This document shows positions 16,699 to 26,675 of a stretch of DNA of 64,000 nt, piece by piece. Source of the stretch: Pseudomonadales bacterium (lineage in GTDB: Bacteria > Pseudomonadota > Gammaproteobacteria > Pseudomonadales > Azotimanducaceae); NCBI GenBank assembly GCA_028285415.1, contig JANQPF010000003.1, positions 62,001 through 126,000 of the forward strand, read 5' to 3'. The first letter of the stretch is position 1. The number at the start of each line of letters is the position of its first letter. Below the pieces are notes generated by a model that worked only from the letters and a program-made list of their open reading frames with translations, was not told the DNA's origin and ran no database searches. The translations under genes were made by a program, and so were the position numbers.

Positions 16699-17314
16699 CT
16701 TGACCCTCTTTTCTGTTCGTTGATCCCGCACTCCCGGTGCGGGCATCCTGTTCACCTTCCAGCGATGTGCGTTGCTGGCGCCAGGCCAGCAGCTTCTCGT
16801 AACCGCGCGCCAGCTGGGATTTCGAAAAGCTGGCGGTTTTGCCCATGACTTCACCAATTTCTTTGTGGGTGTAGCCTTCGACATCGTGCAGCCAGATGAC
16901 CGTCCGCGCTTCATCCGACAGCACCCCGAGCGCACGCTCGAGGCTGGGAATCTGCGCCATCCACTCGAGGTCACCGTCCGGAGCGGCCCGGGCATCCAGA
17001 TGGCTGTCATCCAGCTCATCACGGCGCGCATGCCAGGGTGAACGCAGCCGCATGAGGCAGTGGTTGACCGCCACGCGACGTACCCACGGTACAACCGCAT
17101 CGCGCCGTTGAATCTGCGATCCCTTCTCGACGAGATCGATGAAGGTGTCCTGGACAACCTCTTCCGCCAGCTGCCGGTCCTGCAGGATTCTGGTGGACAT
17201 GTTCATCACCGCTCGAGCGAGCTCGCGGTAAGCAGTCTCCAGCGCCGGCCGGTCACCACGCATGACGCCTGCGGCGACCGTGTCTGCCAGCTGTATGTCT
17301 GCAAATCCCGACAT
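16652..17314 (-). CDS. ECF-type RNA polymerase sigma factor
   Basis: 220 residues with region 2 (AYRELARAVMNMSTRIL, then AEEVVQDTFIDLVEK and the DNA-melting PWVRRVAVNHCLMRLR) and region 4 (ALGVLSDEARTVIWLHDVEGYTHKEIGEVM with a helix-turn-helix). This is the layout of extracytoplasmic-function sigma factors. A tail of about 35 residues past region 4 is longer than usual. It is first in the leftward operon sigma / membrane anti-sigma / triple PDZ and divergent from the TetR gene. ECF operons usually activate their own promoter, but I could not identify one confidently. Confidence 0.92.
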   Translation of the reverse strand: MSGFADIQLADTVAAGVMRGDRPALETAYRELARAVMNMSTRILQDRQLAEEVVQDTFIDLVEKGSQIQRRDAVVPWVRRVAVNHCLMRLRSPWHARRDELDDSHLDARAAPDGDLEWMAQIPSLERALGVLSDEARTVIWLHDVEGYTHKEIGEVMGKTASFSKSQLARGYEKLLAWRQQRTSLEGEQDARTGSAGSTNRKEGQDAEKTLGNIGSPCRG

Positions 17315-17397
17315 GCTTATAAAGATGCGCCAGTCGGCAAAAAGGTCGCACGGCAGGTGCTCGAAATCACAGATATGACGTTTTTATGATGTGACAT

Positions 17398-17409
17398 GAA
17401 CGATCGTTC
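17398..17409. promoter_or_regulatory. 12-bp perfect palindrome, likely TetR operator
   Basis: GAACGATCGTTC is fully self-complementary. It lies 36 bases before the GTG of the TetR gene and 83 before the divergent sigma gene, where autoregulating TetR proteins usually bind. Confidence 0.6.
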
Positions 17410-17445
17410 GGTTACCATCCCGGTTTTCTTTCACTGTTTGGCATC

Positions 17446-18018
17446 GTGACCCAATCTGCTGCAACCAAAAAGTTGCTCTACAACCAGCTCAGTGCCGTGT
17501 TCATTCAGCGCGGCTACGATGGTGCCACGCTGAACCATCTGGCGGTGGCGGCCGGCCTGAGTAAAGCCTCTCTCTATCACCACTTCCCCGGCGGCAAGCC
17601 GGAGATGGCCATGGTATTGCTGCGAAATGCAATTGCCGAGTTGCAGAAAACGGCCTTCCGCCACCTGTCCGGCTCCGGCAATCCGGGCAAACGACTCGGC
17701 GCTTTCATTACCGGCTTCGCCGAGTATACCCGGGACGGTGAAAGCGATTGCCTGCTTGCGGTACTCAGCCATCATCTGACCGCCGGCGAAGAAACCGCCA
17801 TCCATCGCCAGGCCATCACCGATCAGTTCGCCGACTGGCATGCGGCATTGAGCGCCACCTACGAGGCGGGCGGTGCCAAACCGAAACGAGCCGCACGCCA
17901 GGCACACGAGCTCCTGGCTGCCTTGTATGGTGCTTTACTCACCGCGAAAATGCACAATCAGCCGGAGCTCTTTCAGACAGCTGTGCGTCGTCTGCGCAAA
18001 GCAACGGCGCGAGTCTGA
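17446..18018 (+). CDS. TetR/AcrR family transcriptional regulator
   Basis: 190 residues. The N-terminal helix-turn-helix is clear: LYNQLSAVFIQRGYDGATL, then AVAAGLSKASLYHHFPGGK, the recognition helix plus YHHF. The C-terminal ligand domain has cysteine Cys102 in ESDCLLAVLS, as in the TetR_C subgroup of YxaF/LmrA-like regulators. The start is GTG 17446. A 12-bp palindrome just upstream is the probable operator. The next gene, hemB, is unrelated and the divergent gene is an ECF sigma factor, so the regulon may include the sigma operon. Confidence 0.9.
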   Translation: MTQSAATKKLLYNQLSAVFIQRGYDGATLNHLAVAAGLSKASLYHHFPGGKPEMAMVLLRNAIAELQKTAFRHLSGSGNPGKRLGAFITGFAEYTRDGESDCLLAVLSHHLTAGEETAIHRQAITDQFADWHAALSATYEAGGAKPKRAARQAHELLAALYGALLTAKMHNQPELFQTAVRRLRKATARV

Positions 18019-19059
<1,041 letters not shown>

Positions 19060-19060
19060 G

Positions 19061-20572
19061 TCAGCCGGTCGAAAGCACGAAGCCGCCGCCTTCGAGCTGG
19101 TCGCGTTCCACTTCGAGCTCCCGCGCCGACAACGGATGAGCCTCGAGCCAGCCCGGCGGCAGGGTGAGATCAAGACGCCGGTCGGCCACCGCGAAGCTGA
19201 CGGCGGGAGAATCGTCATCGTTGTGGCTGCGTTCGAGAATCACGGCAATCCGCAGCAGCGCAACAAGGCGCTGCAGCTGCGCGGCTGCCGCTGCCGGAAA
19301 CGCCTGGAAGGCAAGACCCGGAAGGCTGCGGCGGTGCCCGCGAATGAGCAGCGCCAGCATGTTTTTCTGCCAGTCGGCAAAGCCGGGCAACTCGGCGTGC
19401 TTGATGATATAGGCGCCATGCCGATGATAATGCCGCGTGCTGATCTGCGCGCCGATTTCGTGCAGACGCGCGGCCCACCTGTAAAGCTCGAGGTACTGGG
19501 CAATTTCGGGCCACGCGGGAAGCGCCTGGTTGAAAAGCGCAAGCGCCGTCCGTTCCACCCGCGCCGCCTGCGCATCGTCAACCGCAAACCGCGCCGCCAG
19601 CTGGCGGACGCTGTCTTCGTGCAGACTGCCTTCCTGCCCCGTCACCACTGCCTCGCACATCATGCCGTGCAGCAATGATACATCGACGTATTCGAGCGCT
19701 TGAATGTCGAGCTTTTCGAAACAGGCCGCAAGCAGAGCCACGCCTGCAGGGAAAATGTCGATCCGGTCCGGCGCAAGCCCCGGCATACCCACCCCAGGCA
19801 CCCAGAGCCCATCGAGCAGGGCACGCTCCAGGAAGGACATGGCATCCGCGGTAATCCTCTCGCTGCTCCAGCCGTTCGCCGTGAGCACCATCTGGATGGA
19901 CTGGATGGTCCCGCTGGTGCCGTAAATCTGCATGGCCGGCGAGCGCGGCACGTCAGCAAGACAGTCATCCAGACCGGCAAGCGCGGCGCGCCGCGCGCGT
20001 CGGTAGGCCGCCGCAAAATCCGTTGCGCCGTCAAAGAAACGATTTCGCGAGGACACGCAGCCGAGCGTGGCGGAAGCCGCACCGTCCGGACGGGCGGCAT
20101 CACCCCAGGCGAATTCCGTGCTCCCGCCGCCGATATCAATCACCAGCCGCGTCGCACCCGGACCATCGAGATGATGATCGACCGCGGTATACACCAGCTC
20201 TGCTTCGCGCCCACCGTCGATCACGCGGACCGGTACGGGCAGCACATCCGCCGCAGCGGCAATGAAATCCGCCGCGTTGTCGGCTTCTCTGAGGGCACAC
20301 GTCCCCATGGCGAGAATGCGTTCGGGAGGTATGGGTCGCAGCCGCTGTGCAAACCGCGCCAGACAATCGAGTCCGCGCGCAGCAGCCTGCGGTTGGATGC
20401 GCCCGTCGCTGAAGCCGCTCAGCAGCTGCACTTTTTCTTTCAATCGCTCGATGACAAAGAAGCTGCCACCAGACGGCCGCACCACCAGCAAATGAAAACT
20501 GTTTGAGCCCAGGTCCAGCGCCGCCCAGGGCTCAGCCTGCGATAGATCTCGCGTTTCCGGCAAATTCTTCAA
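19061..20572 (-). CDS. ppx: exopolyphosphatase / guanosine pentaphosphate phosphatase
   Basis: 503 residues of the Ppx/GppA family (ASKHA fold). Domain I opens ALDLGSNSFHLLV, followed by MGTCALREADN, DGGREAELVY and the phosphate-binding LVIDIGGGSTEF. The C-terminal half has the HD-like domain (LHEIGAQISTRHYHRHGAYII). It hydrolyses terminal phosphates from polyphosphate and possibly pppGpp in the cytosol. The start is a TTG at 20572; no in-frame ATG lies close. It is divergent from trxA and convergent with hemB, the same gene trio as in Pseudomonas. Confidence 0.94.
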   Translation of the reverse strand: MKNLPETRDLSQAEPWAALDLGSNSFHLLVVRPSGGSFFVIERLKEKVQLLSGFSDGRIQPQAAARGLDCLARFAQRLRPIPPERILAMGTCALREADNAADFIAAAADVLPVPVRVIDGGREAELVYTAVDHHLDGPGATRLVIDIGGGSTEFAWGDAARPDGAASATLGCVSSRNRFFDGATDFAAAYRRARRAALAGLDDCLADVPRSPAMQIYGTSGTIQSIQMVLTANGWSSERITADAMSFLERALLDGLWVPGVGMPGLAPDRIDIFPAGVALLAACFEKLDIQALEYVDVSLLHGMMCEAVVTGQEGSLHEDSVRQLAARFAVDDAQAARVERTALALFNQALPAWPEIAQYLELYRWAARLHEIGAQISTRHYHRHGAYIIKHAELPGFADWQKNMLALLIRGHRRSLPGLAFQAFPAAAAAQLQRLVALLRIAVILERSHNDDDSPAVSFAVADRRLDLTLPPGWLEAHPLSARELEVERDQLEGGGFVLSTG

Positions 20573-20612
20573 CGGGATTACTCTACTTCGGCTGCATGAT
20601 AGCGCAGCTTGG

Positions 20613-20621
20613 TGCTACACT
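20613..20621 (+). promoter_or_regulatory. possible extended -10 promoter of trxA
   Basis: TGCTACACT fits an extended -10 (TGN-TACACT), 33 bases before the trxA ATG. No convincing -35 is present. Confidence 0.35.
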
Positions 20622-20653
20622 GCGCCGGCACTCAGTTTTGTGGATGTTTCTGA

Positions 20654-20980
20654 ATGAGCAATCCGATCGTACACACCAGCGACGACGCATTCGAAAGCGA
20701 CGTCATCAACGCAGACAAGCCCGTGCTTGTCGACTACTGGGCAGAGTGGTGTGGCCCCTGCAAGATGATTGCGCCGATTCTCGACGAGATCGCCGACGAG
20801 TACTCCGATCGTCTGAAGATCTGCAAAATCGATATCGATGCCAATCAAGCAACGCCGCCGAAATACGGCATTCGCGGTATCCCGACGCTGATGCTCTTCA
20901 AAAACGGCGAAGTGGAAGCGACCAAGGTTGGCGCTCTGTCGAAGTCTCAGCTGCAGGCTTTTCTCGACAGCAATATCTGA
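20654..20980 (+). CDS. trxA: thioredoxin 1
   Basis: 108-residue cytosolic dithiol reductase. The active site is [10 protein letters not shown] with Cys near positions 33 and 36. The cis-proline is in [14 protein letters not shown], and the usual buried Asp is in VLVDYW. The length matches E. coli Trx1. It lies between ppx and rho, as in Pseudomonas. A strong hairpin follows the stop. Confidence 0.98.
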   Translation: MSNPIVHTSDDAFESDVINADKPVLVDYWAEWCGPCKMIAPILDEIADEYSDRLKICKIDIDANQATPPKYGIRGIPTLMLFKNGEVEATKVGALSKSQLQAFLDSNI

Positions 20981-20983
20981 TCC

Positions 20984-21025
20984 GTTGCCATTCATTCCGG
21001 CCGGTACACGTCCGGCCGGGGCAAC
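20984..21025 (+). terminator. strong hairpin after trxA without a T-run
   Basis: Inner arms CCGGCCGG/CCGGCCGG enclose TACACGT, and outer arms GTTGCC/GGCAAC close the structure with a 7-base bulge. It begins 3 bases after the trxA stop. No T-run follows, so it may stabilise the trxA 3' end rather than terminate by itself. Confidence 0.45.
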
Positions 21026-21094
21026 GTCCGAGCGAGCTGCAAGCCACCATCGCGCTTCACTGCGCATTCACCTCGAACCATTCACGCTTCAACC

Positions 21095-21898
21095 ATGTTG
21101 AAAGCCTTGCAATGGATGGTGTTCGCCGTCGCCGCGGTTGTGGGTACACACGCCTCGGCGGAGCTGCGCACTGACCTGCGTTTTTACTGGAAGGACACGT
21201 TCAGCGTCGCCGAGCAGCAGAAACTCGAAGCGTGGATCCGCGACGTGCAGACCACCCTGGAATCGATGACCGGACCTCCGCCTTTCCCGGTGCACGTGAC
21301 TTTCCTGCGCGCAGATGACGCAAACCGGCCGATCCCCTGGGCGCACACCACCCGCGGCACACGGCAGGGGGTGAACTTTCACGTCAATCCTGCGTTCTCC
21401 GCAGAGGCTTTCCGCGCGGACTGGACCGCAAGCCACGAGCTCAGCCATCTCTTGATCCCCTATCTCGGCCGTCGCCATGCGTGGTTTGCCGAAGGGTTTG
21501 CAAGCTTCATGCAGTATCAGGTCATGGCCGTTGGTGGCGTGGTGTCCGATGCCGACCTCCCGGACATCTATCGGCAGCGCTTCGACCGGGAACGCCGCCG
21601 TTACCCTTATGAGGCACTGCCGTTCGCCGACGCGGCGCCGCTGCTGCGCGCGGAGCGGCGCTATCCAACCATGTACTGGGGTGGCGCCGTTTACTTCTGG
21701 CAGGCTGATCAAACGCTGCGCGCTGACGGCCAGAACCTGACCGCGCTGCTGCGCCGCTACCTGGCCTGCTGCCGTCAGCAGGGCCATGACCTGGAGGGCC
21801 TGGTCACCGCGTTGGACCAACTGGCCGGCCGCGACGTTTTCAGCACGCGCCTCGAGAAGTTTCGCTCCGAGCCGGGCTTTCCACACTATCAACAGTGA
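21095..21898 (+). CDS. secreted gluzincin-type metallopeptidase-like protein
   Basis: 267 residues with a signal peptide (ends THASAE). The catalytic motif is ASHELSHLLIP (HExxH), followed 20-odd residues later by WFAEGFASFMQ, whose Glu is the third zinc ligand: the gluzincin arrangement of M1/M61-like peptidases (also called peptidase MA-like). Two further helices and YWGGAVYFWQAD follow, typical of these domains. It is probably periplasmic. It sits between trxA and rho with its own 115-base upstream gap. Substrate unknown; the zinc site is complete, so activity is likely. Confidence 0.8.
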   Translation: MLKALQWMVFAVAAVVGTHASAELRTDLRFYWKDTFSVAEQQKLEAWIRDVQTTLESMTGPPPFPVHVTFLRADDANRPIPWAHTTRGTRQGVNFHVNPAFSAEAFRADWTASHELSHLLIPYLGRRHAWFAEGFASFMQYQVMAVGGVVSDADLPDIYRQRFDRERRRYPYEALPFADAAPLLRAERRYPTMYWGGAVYFWQADQTLRADGQNLTALLRRYLACCRQQGHDLEGLVTALDQLAGRDVFSTRLEKFRSEPGFPHYQQ

Positions 21899-21941
21899 GA
21901 ATCCGGTCAGTTTTTTTGCCTGAAGGGCGTGACCCAGGGGC

Positions 21942-21969
21942 TTGACCGGGGCTATCAAACCACTACACT
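21942..21969 (+). promoter_or_regulatory. sigma-70 promoter of rho
   Basis: TTGACC (21942-21947) and TACACT (21964-21969) are separated by 16 bases. The resulting leader would be about 140 bases before the rho ATG, consistent with the leader-based autoregulation known for rho. Confidence 0.55.
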
Positions 21970-22117
21970 TGACCTCGAATCGACTGTGCCAAGCCGGCAG
22001 CATAAGCCTCGGCCCCGCACGGCTCTTCATTCACCCCCTTTATCTCTCCGTAAACCGACCAGTTGTGTCCGCGACGCGGAAGAGTTATTAACCCTTGCGA
22101 GAGTTTGAGCCAATCCC

Positions 22118-23380
22118 ATGTCTATGAACCTGTCAGATTTAAAACGTAAGCCCGTTGGCGAGCTGGTCGATATGGCCCGTGAGATGGGGCTCGACAACGT
22201 CGGCCGCTCACGCAAGCAGGAAGTGATTGCCGCTATTGTCCGCAAACAGTCGAAGAACGGCGAGGACATCTACGGCGAAGGGACGCTCGAGATCCTGCAG
22301 GACGGTTTCGGCTTCCTGCGTTCACCGGAAGGCTCCTACCTTGCGGGCCCGGACGACATCTACGTGTCGCCGAGCCAGGTGCGTCGCTTCAATCTGCGCA
22401 CCGGCGACAGCATCGCCGGCAAGATCCGTCCGCCGAAGGACGGCGAGCGCTATTTTGCACTGCTGAAAGTCGACGAAATCAACTTCAGCGAACCCAACAC
22501 CAAAAAACACAAGATTCTGTTCGAAAACCTGACGCCGCTGTTCCCGGATGAGCGTCTGATGCTCGAGCGGGGTAACGGCAGCACCGAGGACCTCACGGCG
22601 CGCATCATCGATCTCATCGCGCCCATCGGCAAAGGTCAGCGCGCGCTCATCGTGTCGCCACCGAAAGCGGGTAAAACGCTGGTGCTGCAGAACATCGCGC
22701 AATCGATTGTGGCCAACAATCCCGAGGTGGTGCTGATTGTCCTTCTCATCGACGAGCGTCCGGAGGAAGTGACCGAGATGCAGCGCTCCGTGCGCGGCGA
22801 GGTGGTCGCATCGACGTTCGACGAGCCGCCCTCACGGCACGTGCAGGTTGCGGAAATGGTCATCGAGAAGGCCAAGCGTCTGGTTGAACACCAGAAAGAC
22901 GTGGTCATTCTGCTCGACTCGATCACGCGTCTGGCGCGAGCCTACAACACCATTGTGCCATCGTCCGGCAAGGTCCTGACGGGTGGTGTCGACGCCCACG
23001 CGCTCGAGCGTCCCAAGCGTTTCTTCGGCGCCGCGCGCAACATCGAGGAGGGCGGCAGCCTGACCATCGTCGCCACCGCGCTGATCGACACCGGCTCCAA
23101 GATGGACGAGGTGATCTACGAGGAGTTCAAAGGCACGGGTAACCAGGAGCTGCACCTCGAGCGCAAGATTGCAGAGAAGCGGGTTTACCCGGCCATCAAC
23201 ATTCGCCGCTCGGCCACCCGCCGCGAGGAGCTCCTCATGGGCGAGGAGGAGCTGCAGCGGGTCTGGATCCTGCGCAAGCTCCTGCACGACATGGACGACA
23301 TCGCCGCCATCGAGTTCCTCCTCGATAAGCTGAAGGAAACCAAGAAGAACGAAGAGTTCTTCAACTCGATGAAGCGCTAG
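22118..23380 (+). CDS. rho: transcription termination factor Rho
   Basis: Hexameric RNA helicase ending transcription at unstructured C-rich RNA. 420 residues. The N-terminal helical part ([18 protein letters not shown]) leads into the cold-shock RNA-binding domain ([16 protein letters not shown]). The ATPase core has [15 protein letters not shown] (P-loop), [27 protein letters not shown] (Walker B), the Q-loop [25 protein letters not shown], and the R-loop [12 protein letters not shown]. All are intact. Its 219-base upstream region holds a promoter and a long leader. ATG 22124 is a second possible start. Confidence 0.98.
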   Translation: MSMNLSDLKRKPVGELVDMAREMGLDNVGRSRKQEVIAAIVRKQSKNGEDIYGEGTLEILQDGFGFLRSPEGSYLAGPDDIYVSPSQVRRFNLRTGDSIAGKIRPPKDGERYFALLKVDEINFSEPNTKKHKILFENLTPLFPDERLMLERGNGSTEDLTARIIDLIAPIGKGQRALIVSPPKAGKTLVLQNIAQSIVANNPEVVLIVLLIDERPEEVTEMQRSVRGEVVASTFDEPPSRHVQVAEMVIEKAKRLVEHQKDVVILLDSITRLARAYNTIVPSSGKVLTGGVDAHALERPKRFFGAARNIEEGGSLTIVATALIDTGSKMDEVIYEEFKGTGNQELHLERKIAEKRVYPAINIRRSATRREELLMGEEELQRVWILRKLLHDMDDIAAIEFLLDKLKETKKNEEFFNSMKR

Positions 23381-23424
23381 AGCAGGGCCGCATCCGCAAA
23401 AACCGCCGCTCGGCCCACTCAGCA

Positions 23425-24120
23425 ATGACGCCTCTGCACAACGCCGAGATTGTCGCCGTCCGCGGCGGACCCACCCAGATCATCACGCTGGCCGTGGATA
23501 CCGGTTACCGGTTCCGTGCCGGTCAGTACCTCGAAGTCGTGGCGCCCGGTGACGTGCGCATCCCGCTGTCGATCGCTTCTGCGCCGGGGCGGCTGCCTGA
23601 ACTCGAGCTGCACTACCGTTCCACACCCGGGTTGCCGGAAGCTGAAGCGATGGACAATCTGCTGAGTGCCGAGACGCTCTGCATCACGCCTGCCCGCGGT
23701 GACGTTCGGTCAGGAGCGCCTGAGCAGGACGTCCTGCTGGTTGCCGGCGGCACCGGGGCTGCACAGGCATTCAGCTGTGCGGAGTACCGATCCGACAAAC
23801 CGGGCAGCGGCAGAACAGACATCGTCTGGTGCGCAGATGATGCCGGAGATCTCTATGAGATTGAGCGCCTGGGTGGTTATTCCAATGTCACCCTCCACAC
23901 GATCGTCGACGACCGGCGGACGCCGGCGAACGAAGGTCTGGTCTGGCTGCGCGACAATGCGAGCCGCTATGCGGCCCGCAATACACCGGCGGATGGCGCG
24001 TATGTGCTACTTGCCGGGGGACCGGCCTTCGTCTATGCCGCGCTGGACGTGCTGCTGGCGGAGGGCATACATCAGGCGCAGTGTCACGCTGACGTCTTCA
24101 GCTACGCGCCAAGACACTGA
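23425..24120 (+). CDS. Fre/LuxG-type NAD(P)H-flavin reductase
   Basis: 231 residues, close to Fre (233). The FAD-binding domain has FRAGQYLEVVA and RIPLSIASAPG (the RxxS flavin motif, here with P-L between). The NAD domain has LLVAGGTGAAQAF and ends LLAGGPAFVYAALDVL. It reduces free flavin or acts as the reductase half of a two-part enzyme. It follows rho by 44 bases. A similar CDP-6-deoxyglucoseen-reductase-like gene lies near rho in Pseudomonas, sometimes with ubiD, which is absent here. No 2Fe-2S ferredoxin domain is fused. Confidence 0.75.
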   Translation: MTPLHNAEIVAVRGGPTQIITLAVDTGYRFRAGQYLEVVAPGDVRIPLSIASAPGRLPELELHYRSTPGLPEAEAMDNLLSAETLCITPARGDVRSGAPEQDVLLVAGGTGAAQAFSCAEYRSDKPGSGRTDIVWCADDAGDLYEIERLGGYSNVTLHTIVDDRRTPANEGLVWLRDNASRYAARNTPADGAYVLLAGGPAFVYAALDVLLAEGIHQAQCHADVFSYAPRH

Positions 24121-24140
24121 AGCACCCGTCTGAATGACCG

Positions 24141-25352
24141 TCAGGTGACGCTGGCTTTGCGGATAGTCGGTTCCTGCGGCTGCGGCAGCTCACTGAGCGA
24201 ACCGAGCGAACGCAGCAGATATTCGACGCCACGCTGCTGATCGCCGAGCGCCACGCACAACCGTCCCAGCTCACCGTAAACGACATCGCCGGGCGCAAGC
24301 CGCAGACTGGTTTCGAAGTAGTCCCGCGCCTGCTCGAACTTCTCGTTGATGAGACACAGCCGCCCCAGGGTCAACGCAAGCTCAGCATCGTTCGGGCGCT
24401 CCTTACCCCAACCCTGGGCAACGACAAGCTGACGCGCGGGATCGCTGGAATGAATTTCTCCGTAAATGGAGGCAAGCTCGCTGTCCCACTGCTGTCCGAG
24501 CGCCAGACGTGCGGCGTGTTCCGCATCGTCTATCCGCCCGGCGTGACGCAGCACGTTGACCCAGTCACGCAGGAGCCCCGCTTCGTTTTTCAGATGCTTG
24601 GGCATCTTCTTCCAGAGCGTCGCCGGGGATTCGGCACCCGCAAGGAGTGCCTGCCAGACAACCTGCTCGACGCGTTTGATCTCCACCTCCGACAGCGCCT
24701 TGTGACGCTTGAGATCGCGCAGGAGTTCTTTCAGCGCTTCCCAGTCGTGCAGCGCTTCGTAGCAGTCTGCAAGCATGGCCAGCACTGCGCGATGCTTTGG
24801 CGCGCGCCGGCGCAGCACCAGGAGCGCCGCCAGCGCCTGCTCGTACTGGCCTTCATGGATATGGAACTCCGCCTGGGTAAGGGTGACGGCAAACTTCGCG
24901 CCGGGCGTCGATTCGTGGGCAAGCTTCAGATACTCGTCACGCGCATCGCGCTCACCCAGCTCATGGCTGGCGCGCGCCGCGTTGAGGTAGTTGATCAGCG
25001 GCGTCTCGACGTTGTCCGCCGCGTCAGCCAGGAGCTTCTTCGCTTCCTCCCAGCGACCTTCAGCCATGACCAGGAGCCCGCGTACGGTTTGATTACGCGC
25101 GCCACGTCGCTTACGTCCGGAGCGCCAGCGCACCAGCTGCAGCTGTCCCTGGCCGAGCTTGCGGGTGGCGAAAAAAAAGCCCCATATCAAGACGTAAAGC
25201 GCGACGAGGAGCAACAGAGCAATCCACAAACTCGTTTCGAGCACGGTGTCGCCGTAGCTGATGAGCACGTAGCCCGGATCCTGAACCAGCAGCGTGCCGA
25301 CCACACCGCCGAGCAGAATCGCTAACAGCACAGCCGTTGCAAAGATTTTCAC
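24141..25352 (-). CDS. hemY: HemY-like inner-membrane TPR protein
   Basis: 403 residues. Two N-terminal membrane helices (LLAILLGGVVGTLLV and LWIALLLLVALYVLIWGFFF) form the HemY_N region. The rest is TPR repeats (ALAALLVLRRRAPKHRAVL, ARDYFETSLRLAPGDVVY). This is the proteobacterial HemY of the hemCDXY operon, not protoporphyrinogen oxidase; it is thought to help late haem synthesis as a scaffold. The start GTG overlaps the hemX stop (GTGA), so it is coupled. Last gene of the leftward algZ-algR-hemCDXY run. Confidence 0.93.
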   Translation of the reverse strand: MKIFATAVLLAILLGGVVGTLLVQDPGYVLISYGDTVLETSLWIALLLLVALYVLIWGFFFATRKLGQGQLQLVRWRSGRKRRGARNQTVRGLLVMAEGRWEEAKKLLADAADNVETPLINYLNAARASHELGERDARDEYLKLAHESTPGAKFAVTLTQAEFHIHEGQYEQALAALLVLRRRAPKHRAVLAMLADCYEALHDWEALKELLRDLKRHKALSEVEIKRVEQVVWQALLAGAESPATLWKKMPKHLKNEAGLLRDWVNVLRHAGRIDDAEHAARLALGQQWDSELASIYGEIHSSDPARQLVVAQGWGKERPNDAELALTLGRLCLINEKFEQARDYFETSLRLAPGDVVYGELGRLCVALGDQQRGVEYLLRSLGSLSELPQPQEPTIRKASVT

Positions 25353-26641
25353 GATCCGCCCCCGATGGCACTCAGGAGCTCATTCAGCGAGCCCGATACG
25401 TCCGGCAGCGGCCGCGCGAGTTCCAGCTGCAGGAGCTCATCAACCGCATCCAGCACCGCCTGCGTGCGCTCATCGTTGGGATCCATGTAGCCTGCATACC
25501 AGTCACGCAATGAGGTCAGGCTCTGCTCGAACACAACCTGCTGGCGTCGCAGCGCCGCCAGCTGAGCCTGCTCAACGGCAAGCCGCAGATTGAGCTCGAG
25601 ATAACGTTCCTCTTCGGGCGCCAGCAGCGGCTTGATGGCCTCACCCTCGCCCATCTGGCGGATACGGACAAACTGCTTGAGCTCTTCCGCCATGGTCTGC
25701 CAGACAGTGAGCTCCGCCTGGGATTCGTCAGGCTCGGACTCGAGGTATTCCGGCGTCGCCAGGGGCAGATCCTGAAGTTGCCCTTTGAGGGCCTCCAGAC
25801 GCAGGTAAATACCCTGCAGATCGTCACGCCGCACCTGCTCGAGCGCAATGATTTCATCAGCCAGGCGAGCCCTCACCTGATGCAGCGCAAAGTCATCCAG
25901 CTCGGTCAGGATGCGATCCGCCGCCATGAGGAGATTCAGCGCGCCGTCCGAGTCCTGCTCCATGAGTACACGATGGTTGGCAATGCGCATGAGGTACTCC
26001 GCCTCGGCGAGCTTCCACTCGCGCTGCGAGGGCGGCGCCGCCAGGAGCGCATCGTTGAGAGATTTGACGACCGCCGCTTCGTTCTCCGCGAGACGGGCCG
26101 CCTGGCTCTGCGCCAGCTCGCTGACCGCCTGACTGCTCGTTGCCGAGATTTCTTCCATACGTTGCGACAGCTTCGATTCCAGGTCGGCGTACTTTGCATC
26201 GAGCTCCGCGCTGCGTTCGCTGACGGCGTTGAGCGGCGCGAGGTAAACGAGTTCGTAGTAGAGATAACCCACGCCCGCCGCCGCGGTCAGCGCCAGCAGC
26301 AGCGCCAGCGCTCCCAGCAACCTTCCTCTGGGTTTTACCGGTTGTGGTGCCACCGTTTCCGCGGGTTGATCCGCGCTGTGCGCCGCCGGGTCATCGACGC
26401 GTGCCTCGTCTCCCGCTTCCGCCCGGGGCTCAGCGTCGGTCGTCTCAGTCTCGACGGATGCGTCTACAGACGCGACGGCTTCGCTCGCTTCCTGCTCGGG
26501 CTCGACGGCATCTTTCTGTAGCGCTTCATCCCGCTCTTCGCCAGCAACCGGCGCCGTCGTCTCAGCGGAGTCCGCAAGCTCAGCCTGGGCTTCCGACATC
26601 GTTTTTTCTTCTGGCTCGTCTGGCGATCTGCGCTCGGTCAT
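25349..26641 (-). CDS. hemX: HemX-family membrane protein
   Basis: 430 residues. An acidic, low-complexity cytoplasmic N-terminus of about 105 residues is followed by one membrane helix (LLGALALLLALTAAAGVGYLYY), then a coiled coil and a helical periplasmic domain with WKLAEAEYLMRIAN and RDWYAGYMD. It is often mislabelled uroporphyrinogen-III methyltransferase, but has no methyltransferase motifs. Its function is unknown; it may organise haem-pathway enzymes at the membrane. ATG at 26599 would shorten the N-terminus by 14 residues. It lies 34 bases after hemD and overlaps hemY by 4. Confidence 0.92.
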   Translation of the reverse strand: MTERRSPDEPEEKTMSEAQAELADSAETTAPVAGEERDEALQKDAVEPEQEASEAVASVDASVETETTDAEPRAEAGDEARVDDPAAHSADQPAETVAPQPVKPRGRLLGALALLLALTAAAGVGYLYYELVYLAPLNAVSERSAELDAKYADLESKLSQRMEEISATSSQAVSELAQSQAARLAENEAAVVKSLNDALLAAPPSQREWKLAEAEYLMRIANHRVLMEQDSDGALNLLMAADRILTELDDFALHQVRARLADEIIALEQVRRDDLQGIYLRLEALKGQLQDLPLATPEYLESEPDESQAELTVWQTMAEELKQFVRIRQMGEGEAIKPLLAPEEERYLELNLRLAVEQAQLAALRRQQVVFEQSLTSLRDWYAGYMDPNDERTQAVLDAVDELLQLELARPLPDVSGSLNELLSAIGGGS

Positions 26642-26675
26642 CCTGTTCTACTACTGCTCTCTTGTTGATCGCATT

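Noticed and set aside
21911-21917. T7 run as an intrinsic terminator of the metallopeptidase gene
   Set aside because: The sequence just before it forms only a 4-bp stem, too weak for an intrinsic terminator.
25349-26641. Uroporphyrinogen-III methyltransferase
   Set aside because: Databases often give this name to HemX, but the sequence has a membrane helix and coiled coil with no SAM-binding motif.
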